Shown one piece after another: positions 54,995 through 64,000 of a stretch of DNA of 64,000 bases. Source of the DNA: Symbiodinium microadriaticum (lineage: Eukaryota > Sar > Dinophyceae > Suessiales > Symbiodiniaceae); assembly GCA_001939145.1 (NCBI GenBank), contig LSRX01000701.1, positions 85,711-149,710 on the forward strand, in the 5' to 3' direction. Position numbers and translations under genes: made by a program. Under the pieces are notes generated by a model, which was not told where the DNA came from, ran no database searches, and saw only the letters and a list, made by a program, of their open reading frames with translations. Position 1 is the first letter of the stretch. Every line of letters starts with the position of its first letter.

Positions 54995-55706
54995 TCAAGC
55001 GTAGCCGGCGCGTGCACAACAGTCAAAGTGTGGTGCTAGGAATGACATGTAACAGTGTGCATCAGATAAGTGACAGGGGAGCGCAACCCGAAACCTCAGA
55101 ACCATGCACAGGACGTGCTCAGAAGCAGGCGCAGCTGCAGCAGCCCTTAGAAGGCAGCAAGCCATGGGTCCAGCAACCAGGAAGCATGCATACTTAGATT
55201 GAAAGGACAAGAAGCCGGTGAACAAGCGGCCATCTGCGATGCACTTGCAAGCCAGGATTGTGGGCTTATCGCATCCTGTCACAGGGGAGGGAGGGACCAG
55301 TCGCGCAATCGAACACCCGCAAATCCCCGATGTCTTAGTCGTTCCCCTTCGGCAGCATTCCAGAAAATTCCTCTTGCAACAGCAACTCGACTCGCGCGCC
55401 AGCGCGACATGCAACCGCGCAACCTCGAAAGCGTCTCGCAAGGGACCGATCCGCTCGGGTGTGGCAAGGACATAAACCGTCGTCTACAAAGGCAGAAGTT
55501 GCGTCACCGCCCCACTGTTCCACAAGCCACCCTGGACTAAAGCACTGGCGGGATGTTGCACGAGGGCGTCGGCACAGCATGAGGGAGTCGCCTTGCTCTC
55601 CGTGCTCGCACTGTCGCACCTCATGCCATTCTCCAGTCGCCTGACACATTTCACCGCCAATGTCACGAAAGCAACCTCTCGGCGATTTGCAGATGTGAAG
55701 ATTCAA
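54995..55706 (-). CDS. Candidate exons of unknown gene (minus strand)
   Basis: Two minus-strand frames overlap in different phases: 55,706-55,335 (123 codons, Cys- and Arg-containing) and 55,441-54,995 (148 codons, with CGCSIARLVPPSPVTG, FLSFQSKYACFLVAGPMACC and a Cys-rich C-terminus). Competing plus-strand frames (55,199-55,540; 55,593-55,898) are a little less convincing. No domain is recognised. Confidence 0.2.
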
Positions 55707-56084
55707 GTTTTCGTAGCATTGAATTCAACAGGCTCAATCGCTGGGATTGTACTGTCAGCCAGTCAGAAGCTGCGAATCGTGTACTGCGACACATGCATCG
55801 CTAAATTGAGCCAGCGCGGGCTCCAGGAGTTTCAAGGGCGACCTCGACGTCCGCAATGCTTTTCGCTCCGGTCTCTGGTTTTCCTAATCCGCAGCTAGCT
55901 CTGTAGTTACGAGTAATTAAGTCGTGTTCCCGGCAGTTTCTGGAGGCAACGGATTCCTGCAGTGAACGGTTGATGTTGGAGGGGCCGACATTTAACGAGA
56001 GAGCCGATAACTTACAAGTGAGACTTCGTCCCCAGCAGCCACCCTGCGTGGGGCTGCGGCTTTCCTATTTCCTTCAACATAATT

Positions 56085-56101
56085 AGCATATATATAAATA
56101 A

Positions 56102-56144
<43 letters not shown>

Positions 56145-56150
56145 GTGTGC
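56085..56150. repeat. ATA/TA microsatellite
   Basis: (TATAAATA)n runs into (TA)n, about 60 bp, in a generally AT-rich stretch to 56,330. Confidence 0.9.
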
Positions 56151-56653
56151 AATACAAATGTACGATACAACCGACTATAACGAGAGATAATATGATATAA
56201 TATAGTATCAAACAATGTGATATATTGTAATTTAACACAATGCAATATAAGCACTATCATACAAAACAATATAGAGAAATTCCAGATAGGATCAGAGAAT
56301 ATACTTAACATAACACCAGGGGGTACCAACAAACTATACATCTGCAAGTCTGCAAAGGCTTGTAGACCTTCCCATGCCCCAGCTCGAAGCATCTGGCGAC
56401 GTGAGCCCCATGGAAATGGTGCACTGGGAAACAACATCAGCTACTACAAGGATTGCTGCCGCAGTACTTCTGCCCATCGTGTGGAAGGAAGGGAGCTCGC
56501 CAATCTTCATGGAACATCGTGGTTCTCCTAGCAGCTCCAATTCAACGGATTCGCCCGACTTCACCCACAGAAACTCATGCCCTTGACCCCAAACCCCAAA
56601 CGGTATCAAGGCCTCACATAAGGAATCCTTACAGGAATAGTATTTGAAACTTC

Positions 56654-56920
56654 CCTAAACCCTAAACCCTAAAACCCTAAACCCTTAAACCCTATAGCCC
56701 CAAACCCTAAAACCCCTCGCTTACTATGCGCCTGCCTCTGCACTTCCCAGACCTGCCACGATTGGAGCAGACCTACGCTTTGGGGTTCAGGGCCTCGGGG
56801 CTTTGGGCTTTAAGGCATTGGGTTTAGGGCTTCAGGTTTTTGGGGGTTAGGGTTTAGGGTTTCAGGTTTCGGGTTTTTGGGGGTTAGGGTTTAAGGGTTT
56901 ACATAGCGGGTTAGGGTTTA
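56654..56920. repeat. CCCTAAA...TTTAGGG bracketed module 6
   Basis: Six degenerate CCCTAAA repeats (56,654-56,717) face seven or more degenerate TTTAGGG repeats (56,817-56,920) across about 100 bp. This is the largest of the six modules in the window. Confidence 0.85.
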
Positions 56921-57660
56921 AAGCCATCAAAGCAGCCTGGAGACGACTCTGTGCACATCTGTCGCACGGTGAGCCCTCCCCGAATTGGAGATGTCTCTCT
57001 GAACCGCCGGGGTTTGAAGCAAGCAGCTGCTGATAAATGCGAAACATACGACCATTTCCATCATGAAGATCGAATCTAAGATAGCACATCACTTTGTATG
57101 ATAGGAAGATGATAGATTTGAAGAGTTATGCAAAGAATTCCAAGCCCTTCAATGCCCTCTGAAGACGACTGCTAGCTTCCTTTCTTTGCAAACCGGACTC
57201 CGAACCCTGAGGCCCCGAGGTCGCTCATGGGTTTAGCGGGGTTTAAGGAACCCTAAAACTGGAGAAGCTCAACGTCTGCCCCATTTTTTCGGTGTTGGAC
57301 TTTCTGTTCGCAGAACGCCAGGGCACAGTTACGTAAATGTTACGTAGTCTGCTTTTTGCGCTCGTGTCTCCCTTTCGGGTTTTTCCTGGTTTCAGGTTTT
57401 GGGGGAGATGGGCAGGTTTTGCTGGAAAAGCAGCTGATTTGAGGAGTGGCAGCAAAAACCGCAGGAGATCTGCAGAACCCAACGGTCACCACGTGCTTCG
57501 ACTCCCAACCTGTTTTGGGTAGACCTCCACCCCACGACCTGCCTGAAGTTTTCTTGCATGGGGCTTGGGACCCTTCTCGTCTATTTCGGCTTGAAAGCTG
57601 CTGCCCCCCTGTGTACACCCAAGCCCCAAAGAGGGATGTGATGTTGATTCTGGAGCTGCT

Positions 57661-58755
57661 CTACAACACCGACGCCCGACTGGCCTCACATCGAAGGTCC
57701 ACGTTTTTGATGGCATTGTGCTTGACCCACGTGTTTGCAGCAATGCTTGAGATGGTGTCGCCAAGGTCACCCAGGAAATCAACTATGGACGGAAGAGCCG
57801 ACACGAGGCTGCCATCCATATCATCATCCACCCCAGCCAAAGCTGCGGAGATGACGGGATCTTCTTCAGCCGACTCGAATCCATCATCGCCAATAGATAC
57901 TGCATCCTCCATGCTGCTTTCGTCGTCGTCTATCATACCGAAAATCCCTGAATTGGACGACCTCGGTCTTGGAGTGCATGAAGTCGGCGATCCGACATTG
58001 ACAGGGGACATGTCCTCAGCATAGCTCTGAAGGACGATCATGAGCTTCTCGCAAGTGTCCTTTTGCGAGTTCTTGATGCTGGACTCGATCATCGACCGCA
58101 AAAACGTGCGTTTGACGAAATCAGCAGAGAATGATTTCGTGACGAGGACGCCGTCACCCTCACGAACCATCTCAATGTTCTCCTCGACGCTGAAATGGTC
58201 TCCGTATGGAACATCATGCGACACTGCAGAGGATTTCAACCTGACAATGTCCCGACCCTGGTCATCATGTGAAAGCCCAAGGCCATAACTCACGCTCACC
58301 CGTGTCTCCTTTGGGCACATTGGCTGTGGCGGAACGGGCATTATCATGGCCGCTTTGCGGCTCCCGCTTGTTGTTCGGGCACCCGGCTTGGGCGGGGTGT
58401 CCCAGTGCCAAGGCTCCGTCTTAAAGTCCCGGACGCCATGTCTGTCCCAGTAATCCTGGGTGCTCAAACGAGCAGCATGAATCTCTCGCTGTCGAAATGG
58501 AAACGTATCTCTCAAGAAAAAACTAGATTTGTCAAATCTTTCGGCTCGGTTTCCCATATAAGACATCCAGCCGCCCAATCGTCTGCTAGGAGTGCGTCCT
58601 GGCAAGAGCTCAACAAAAGGGCAGATTCCCAGCGCAATGGTCGCGTCCCGAATTGAAACTTCCGACTGTCGGCTTAGTCGCTGGTCACAGCAGAACAAAT
58701 GCAAATGCTGCGTGCCTCGACCTGTTGCAGCGAGAGGGCTTTGACATGGGCGCAC
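57661..58755 (-). CDS. Orphan protein with acidic C-terminal region (minus strand)
   Basis: This is the longest low-complexity-free frame outside the duplicated genes. The open region reaches a stop near 58,778. The first ATG is at 58,566 (MSYMGNRAERFDKSSFFLRD), giving 301 residues. An upstream exon joined before it is also possible. The central part (YGDHFSVEENIEMVREGDGV, then KSFSADFVKRTFLRSMIESS) looks like a folded domain followed by a helix. Then come a Ser/Pro-rich linker and an acidic stretch (MIDDDESSMEDAVSIGDDGF) that may be disordered. There is no signal peptide or membrane segment. I recognise no family, so the product is unknown. Downstream is unassigned sequence; upstream a plus-strand candidate starts within about 100 bp. 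Confidence 0.5.
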   Translation of the reverse strand: MRPCQSPLAATGRGTQHLHLFCCDQRLSRQSEVSIRDATIALGICPFVELLPGRTPSRRLGGWMSYMGNRAERFDKSSFFLRDTFPFRQREIHAARLSTQDYWDRHGVRDFKTEPWHWDTPPKPGARTTSGSRKAAMIMPVPPQPMCPKETRVSVSYGLGLSHDDQGRDIVRLKSSAVSHDVPYGDHFSVEENIEMVREGDGVLVTKSFSADFVKRTFLRSMIESSIKNSQKDTCEKLMIVLQSYAEDMSPVNVGSPTSCTPRPRSSNSGIFGMIDDDESSMEDAVSIGDDGFESAEEDPVISAALAGVDDDMDGSLVSALPSIVDFLGDLGDTISSIAANTWVKHNAIKNVDLRCEASRASVL

Positions 58756-58892
58756 AACACCTCGGTGCAGACAGTGTCATGCTGAGGCGGCTGAGGAATT
58801 TCGGCATGGTTTTGAAAGAAGCTAGAGCTCGTGTTGACGGAAAAAGACTTGCAGACAAGTTGCCGGAATCATGTGGCTGCGGGGTGGTGTGA
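58596..58892 (+). CDS. Candidate exon of unknown gene (plus strand)
   Basis: Open from a TAG near 58,593 to TGA at 58,892. It reads ARAQQKGRFPAQWSRPELKL, later AACLDLLQREGFDMGAQHLG and RRLRNFGMVLKEARARVDG. There is no ATG before the middle of the frame, so it would have to be an internal exon. It overlaps the upstream, Met-less part of the orphan minus-strand frame, and only one of the two can be coding there. A second plus-strand piece (59,016-59,170, LAKVAQNFDERTQNLSAVAI) lies downstream. Confidence 0.25.
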   Translation, partial: VLARAQQKGRFPAQWSRPELKLPTVGLVAGHSRTNANAACLDLLQREGFDMGAQHLGADSVMLRRLRNFGMVLKEARARVDGKRLADKLPESCGCGVV

Positions 58893-59179
58893 AGTCTTAA
58901 ACGTTAAACGGCATCAGGAAGCGGTTCATGCAGAACATAACTACCATGTACATCCATCTCAACGTCTCAACTGTCCTCGCACTGCCAGGCACAACAATCC
59001 ATCCGTCGTCATGCGATGCTGGCGAAGGTTGCTCAGAATTTCGACGAGCGAACCCAGAATCTGTCTGCTGTCGCTATCGATTTCAGTTCTCCTGCCGCGC
59101 TTTGCATTTTGCTCATAAGGCATGCAAAGTGCAACGGATCGAAACCTTTCTGCTTTGGAGTCAGGTGCTCTAGGGGCCC

Positions 59180-60755
59180 ACAGCCAAGAAGTTGCACCAC
59201 TGTGGGGGGGATAGACTATCTACAGTCTACAGTCATGAACGAGATCAATAAACAAACCAACGCAGGACGCCTCGGAATTCCTGACGCGACACCTCCGGAA
59301 AGCAAGCAGCAACCAAGTAACTGCAGCAGAGTGAAACAAACACACTTGGCATGCACGACAGCTTAAGCAAGACAACTCGAACGGAGTGGAGACGACTCCG
59401 ACACAAAAAACAGCACGGCACCTCTCGCATCTCATGCAAAAACATGCAATCAGCAACACGCGTTCTTGCAGCTCTTAAATCCTAAACTCTAAGCCAGACA
59501 CTGCTGCCTATTGTGGTGCTGAGCAGAGAATCCACAGGGTGCGCCGCGAATTGCAGGACTGCCTTCTTTTCTTCACCTCTGGCTTCTTCATGCGAGGTGC
59601 TGGTGAAACAGTGAAACAATTGACGAGATGTCTGACCCAGTGCATCACCCTTTCGAGGAACATACACCTTCACAATTCTTTTGTATGCATGCATAGTGTC
59701 CTGTCCGTCCGTCTGTCCATCCGTCTGTATGTACGCAGGTACGTACGCACGCATATGTATGCATGTATGTGTATATTATGAATGTGTACTGTTCAGCTTC
59801 ATATATATATATACACACACACGTAGTCTACGAACGTAGAGAACTTGTGTGCATTCTAAACTTGCAGTAACCGTCAAGACTATGTTTTGACTGCTGTGTC
59901 TTATCTAGGTCAGCATCACCACAAGACGAGCGGCTCGTCTCAGCCCGGACTTGTTGGCAGGTACGGCCAGCCGCTCTTGGAGCTGTGCCGTCACAAGTGC
60001 CCAGAACCTTGACACATAAACTGAGGTGATGGTATTGTAAATCGTTGTGGTGGTCGTGGCAGTTACAGCAACGGCAGCATAATCGAAGTCATGGTGATGG
60101 GTATGCTAGCGACATCTAGCGACACTAGCAGCAACAGAAGAAAAAGACTCGAGCAGAGACTGCAATTATGACAGCTACGAATGGTTGGTTTCAGAAGACT
60201 ACAGTCACATACATGGCCGGTAAAGCAAACATGCTATCTGCCGTACATCAACCATAGATAGACGCCACCGATATTTCTATGGCAATTAGACCCTTCAGAC
60301 TTGTTCTTGGTGAATGTCTGTCAGAAGCGAGGTCAGCAATTCCAATTTTGAGCATCGCGCTGGTCGCTGGTGCCACTGAGTTACTGGTGCTTGTTGCAAT
60401 CGTGCACAGAGGTGTGTGGCCAGAGCAACAATTACAACGTGTGAATGATAGCCTCTGCGCTGCTTATCACGCTGTGGGTGTCCGGTGATGTTGCAATCTG
60501 ACAGAAGCACTCGAGTAAACAAGTTACCAATACCAAGACAAGATGTATTTTGTGTTTCGTGGGTACCTGTATAATTAATTCTGCACATGCAGCACACGCA
60601 TCTACTACTAATTATTTACGTACCTGTATACCCTGAAACCTGACGATCCTTGCTGCATGTCCTGGGCTCGTGACGCTCCAAATCCCGCCGAAAGGCCGAG
60701 GTAGCCTGGCCGCAGAGGAAACAAGCCAAGACCAACCACTGCACCAATGTGATGA
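59180..60755. other. Stretch without a supported gene
   Basis: Frames are short. 60,279-60,488 (+, 69 codons) has a hydrophobic stretch (ILSIALVAGATELLVLVAIV) and could be a membrane exon. Short microsatellites (GTCCATCCGTCTG, CATATATATATATACACAC) lie at 59,698-59,823. Confidence 0.35.
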
Positions 60756-60757
60756 AA

Positions 60758-60960
60758 ACAATAATAACAATTTGAACAATAATAATCACAATAATAACAG
60801 CAATAACAATAATAACAATAGTAATAGTAATAATAGTAGTAGTACTAATAATAATGATAACAATAATAATAACAATAATAATAACAATAATAAGAAAATA
60901 ATAATCAAAGTAATAATAGAAATAATAATAGTAGTACCAATAATAATAATAGGGAAACAG
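60758..60960. repeat. AAT/AAC trinucleotide microsatellite
   Basis: (AATAAC)n and (AAT)n with TAG interruptions for about 200 bp. The poly-Asn frame on the plus strand and the poly-Leu frame on the minus strand are artefacts. A minus-strand frame just beyond it (60,905-61,129) reads DDWDVVFVIASHPSVG and competes with plus-strand 61,034-61,267. Confidence 0.95.
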
Positions 60961-62207
60961 GCCTCCAGCCCTTCTCAGGCTCTATAAACATCCCCAAACG
61001 CCAGAACTGCCACTCTACTGGTCCGACAGAAGGATGAGATGCAATAACAAAAACGACATCCCAATCGTCACAAGCCATAGTGAAACGAAAGACCGCCAGG
61101 ATATCTTTGAAGGAGTGCTGCGGCAGCATGAGTCTGAGTTCTTGCCTGAGGAGACCCCCTTACCGAATTGCTGCAGGCGGCCTGCTGATGACCCTGGTAT
61201 GCAGGTCCTTCTCCACGATGCATCCTCACGCCGCCGCCAATTACTTTACTTGTGTTTACTTCCTTGAGCTTGCTATACTACACAGTCGTTCTGGCAGTAC
61301 CAGATGATGCGCGTACGGCTTAGGACACACGAGCGCACGCACTAGCGGTTGCACCGAGACGTATCTACAGGAATGCAGAGCAGCGCCAGCAAAACGGATC
61401 CGGCAACGGCCACCCCATGTGCTGCGCATCACGGTGATGCTAATCGGTACAAAGACATGTTCATTCGATGCTCCACACTTTTGCCAGTCATTCACTTGCT
61501 AGTTCACTTCAACATGTTCTGCCCACTGGTGCAAACGTCTTGATCAGCTGGAAATTATATAACTGTCCGTCCGCCTGCTTTCGAAGAGGCATGCGCTTAC
61601 TTGCCGGCTCCGCATAACACAGCTAGTGGCAGGAATTTATTGCAGATTGCTTCGCCTGGCTGCCTCCCAACCACTACGATGCTTCTGAAGGCTATCCGAG
61701 GCTGCAGCTGCTGGTAAGCTTTCCGACTCTGTGAAATCCTCGCGAAGCGCAGAGGTGTGAACACTTTGGGAGAAAGTGTGCTTGCGGTCAATCAACGAAG
61801 CAACGGTCACGGCGGAGAGCGAAATTACTAAGTCATGGTCTTGTTTGAGGCTTTTGTCCAGTGGTGGATGGATGACAACTTCTATTCGCCGACATGGTAA
61901 GAGTCAAGAATATTTTCAGTCTGATTGGTAACTAGATGCCCATGAACTCATCGAAGGCATCCCGACGGGCGTGAAGGCAAGCGAAAGCAAATGACACACT
62001 ACACGGGGCTCTCGAGTCGAAGTGACCTGCTGCTCCAGGGACAGCATGCTCAAAGCCCCTAGGTCCCAGGCCCTAAGCCTCTTCTTAGCCACTCTTCCAT
62101 CTGAAGCCAAGGTGCGATGAGGGAACTTCGTTCGCGAACTGGCCTACGACCTTACCCCATGCAAGACGAAGGCAGCCAACTTGCCGTTTGCCTATGTTGG
62201 GGGTTCC

Positions 62208-62252
62208 TTATTACTATTATTATTATTATCAATATGATTATTATTATGATCA
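62208..62252. repeat. ATT/TTA microsatellite
   Basis: A short (ATT)n run with GATTATTATTATGATC interruptions. Confidence 0.8.
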
Positions 62253-62338
62253 TTTTTTACTGTCCAGATCCGTTCTTCAGAGGCGAAGAGCCATGCCTTT
62301 TCAATCATGCTGATTTGCGATGCTGCTGCTAAAGTCGA

Positions 62339-62662
62339 TTGATTCAATTCACAACCCCAAGCCGCGGCTGCGAGCATTCTTCTAATCCGCATCACAGCAA
62401 GCGCACCAGTTTTACTATGCCTTACTACGCGTGTCCAGAAATGTGGTTGCAGCGCTCGGAAACACAAACACCATGGAGCAAGCTACTTTCGAAACTGCTG
62501 TGCGAGGCGAAGGACGGCATGCTGCTTGAATTCGGCGCGGTGCTTCGCTGTTTGGAAGAAACCTGCGCATCCGAACAGGTCCGTGGCACTGGCATATTGT
62601 CATGCGATGCAAGCGCACTAGCATCTGCAACCCAGAGAAAACGTTCGATTATTCTACTGTAG
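62339..62662 (+). CDS. Candidate exon of unknown gene (plus strand)
   Basis: A 107-codon frame. The part from about 62,430 reads as an amphipathic, soluble protein (SKLLSKLLCEAKDGMLLEFG, LRCLEETCASEQVRGTG). The earlier part is His/Ser-rich and may be non-coding. The antisense frame (62,415-62,630) is basic and less convincing. No family is recognised. Confidence 0.24.
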   Translation: MIQFTTPSRGCEHSSNPHHSKRTSFTMPYYACPEMWLQRSETQTPWSKLLSKLLCEAKDGMLLEFGAVLRCLEETCASEQVRGTGILSCDASALASATQRKRSIILL

Positions 62663-62669
62663 CTGTAGC

Positions 62670-63715
62670 GGGACTATGTGGGGATACTATTGCCAAATGA
62701 CCAAATTCATTGAGGACCATGACTTCGCCCGAGGACACGACTTGAGATCGACATGAGCCCTCGGGCCTCCCACACCGGCGGGCCGTGACCCAGCTGCCAA
62801 GTCCAAAGTTACGGTGGCCTCCTGGGAAGAAGCTTCACACTGGTCCTACCTCGTGGAAAGACCGAGCTTCCGATCTACCACGTAATCCACACATACGCAC
62901 TTGCAGTAATTTCAACGTCCAGGGTAGCAGAAAGCTCCACGCAAGATCGTTGACTGGGATTCCCTGCCAGCACGTGGGGCTCGGCTGATCGAGAGAGCCT
63001 CAACAACTGGGGTTACCAAGCGGACAAGCATAAATCTGAACTCTGGCCCGTCCTAACTCGAGTCGAAGACAATGACCGCGTCAAGCTTGAAACCGCGACT
63101 AATGTGACGAGACATCGTCTAAGGGTCTCCAGAACCAGCTGGGCGACTGCATCCGATGTCTCGAATAGTCCGGATCTCCAGGAATAGCAGTGTGCAGCTC
63201 CTGGACCTGCACTTGCTGTTGCTTCTGTTTACACTCACCGGGCCATCCTCGAAGCCGCCCCGCCTTGGGATGTAGCGGCGGAGACCTCAGCCAGAAGTTG
63301 GAGCCACGCTTTTGTCAGCTCAGAGCTTGCAAAGTACATCGGAAGCCCCCCCCCCCCACTCCCCCCGACCGAACCAATCCAGCAGCCTCTGAGCCCCAAC
63401 TCCGAACCCCCCCCGAGGCTCCGCACAGGGCGTGGCAGCCACTTCTCGCGAGCAGCTCCCTCGGCCCCAGGAGCCGGCCTTCACTAAGGGCATCTTATTT
63501 TTAAGGGTTTAGGAAAAAAAGGGCTACAGAGTTAGGTTCGCTGCGGAGGTTTTATCCCTGGGATGGGACGATAAGTCGGAGTGGAAGAGCAGCGATGCTC
63601 AGAGAGCGGTCCTTGTGGCCATCATGCGCTCAGGAGAACTTTGCTGTACTCAAGGGAGCACACCAACGGCAGAAAGGGAAGCTGATGATGCTTTCCCACT
63701 CTACTACCGATGCGT
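62670..63715. other. Stretch without a recognised gene
   Basis: Only frames under 105 codons are present. A C11 homopolymer-like run with CCCCCCACTCCCCCC lies near 63,347-63,366, and AAGGGTTTAGGAAAAAAAGG near 63,502 is an isolated telomere-like fragment. Confidence 0.4.
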
Positions 63716-63723
63716 TTTGTTGT

Positions 63724-64000
63724 TCACCATCATCATCCATCATCAGCTTCATCGCCACAATCATCATCATCCCCATAATCATAATCATCATCACCACCAT
63801 CATCATCGTCATCGCCACCATCACGACCGCCATCATCACCATCAACATCACCATCACCATCATCATCATCATCATCATAACCATCATCATCATCATCATC
63901 ATCATCATAACCATCAATATCATCATCATCATCATCATCGCCACCACCATCGTCATCATCATCATCATCATCACCATGTTCATCATAGTCTCACCATCAT
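63724..64000. repeat. ATC (CATCAT) trinucleotide microsatellite, runs to the window end
   Basis: (CAT)n with CAC, CGT and AATCATA interruptions for at least 270 bp. The minus-strand Met-rich frame (63,630-63,986) is simply (ATG)n read in frame. Confidence 0.95.

Noticed and set aside
56654..56920. Telomere fusion point
   Set aside because: Order is CCCTAAA then TTTAGGG, the opposite of an end-to-end fusion, and the repeats are degenerate.
63630..63986. Met-rich 118-codon frame
   Set aside because: It is (ATG)n from the ATC microsatellite read in frame.

Overview
The window looks like nuclear DNA of a dinoflagellate, probably a suessialean or symbiodiniacean relative (inference). The base composition is near 50% GC. 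Plant-type telomere motifs (TTTAGGG/CCCTAAA) are scattered through the interior, microsatellites of every period are abundant, and long open frames are rare. The only clearly recognisable genes belong to a membrane TIR-like family that I know from dinoflagellate proteomes. I see no rRNA or tRNA gene, no prokaryotic gene cluster, and no CRISPR, phage or organellar segment.

The core is a tandem duplication at about 18.2-29.1 kb. Two units, each ending upstream in one minus-strand gene (21,297-23,064 and 27,282-29,052), encode about 540-575-residue multi-pass proteins. These carry a TIR-like fold: a YDAFLSHEW box, an FLDKLC box, and an RLWCVFE box whose Glu sits where TIR NADases have their catalytic Glu. 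Both copies keep their frame along the whole coding sequence, while the DNA between them has drifted with frameshifting indels. The second unit also holds an internal partial repeat with a relic of a third gene's 3' end (about 26.50-26.63 kb). A set of minus-strand open frames at 29.15-30.42 kb lies just upstream and may be a co-oriented neighbour gene.

Elsewhere coding potential is weak and fragmented, as expected for genes with many short exons. The better candidates are an orphan 364-codon frame at 57.66-58.76 kb (-), a series of minus-strand frames at 46.9-48.9 kb that look like one gene broken by frameshifts, frames at 3.2-4.4, 5.4-6.0, 7.3-7.9, 10.5-11.0 and 15.4-16.4 kb (-), and a few plus-strand frames, one with an EF-hand-like stretch near 34.4 kb. 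Random 50% GC DNA readily gives 60-150-codon frames, so these calls carry low confidence. Most lie on the minus strand, which fits the unidirectional gene order of dinoflagellates.

The rest is repeat-rich: a trinucleotide desert of about 0.9 kb (2.0-2.95 kb), CA, GTAT, AAT and ATC microsatellites, minisatellites (38.0, 43.3, 50.5 and 54 kb), three MITE-like fold-back elements (9.64, 11.13 and 40.11 kb), an inverted tandem array (4.7-5.1 kb), and a recurring module in which CCCTAAA and TTTAGGG motifs bracket about 100-160 bp, seen six times.
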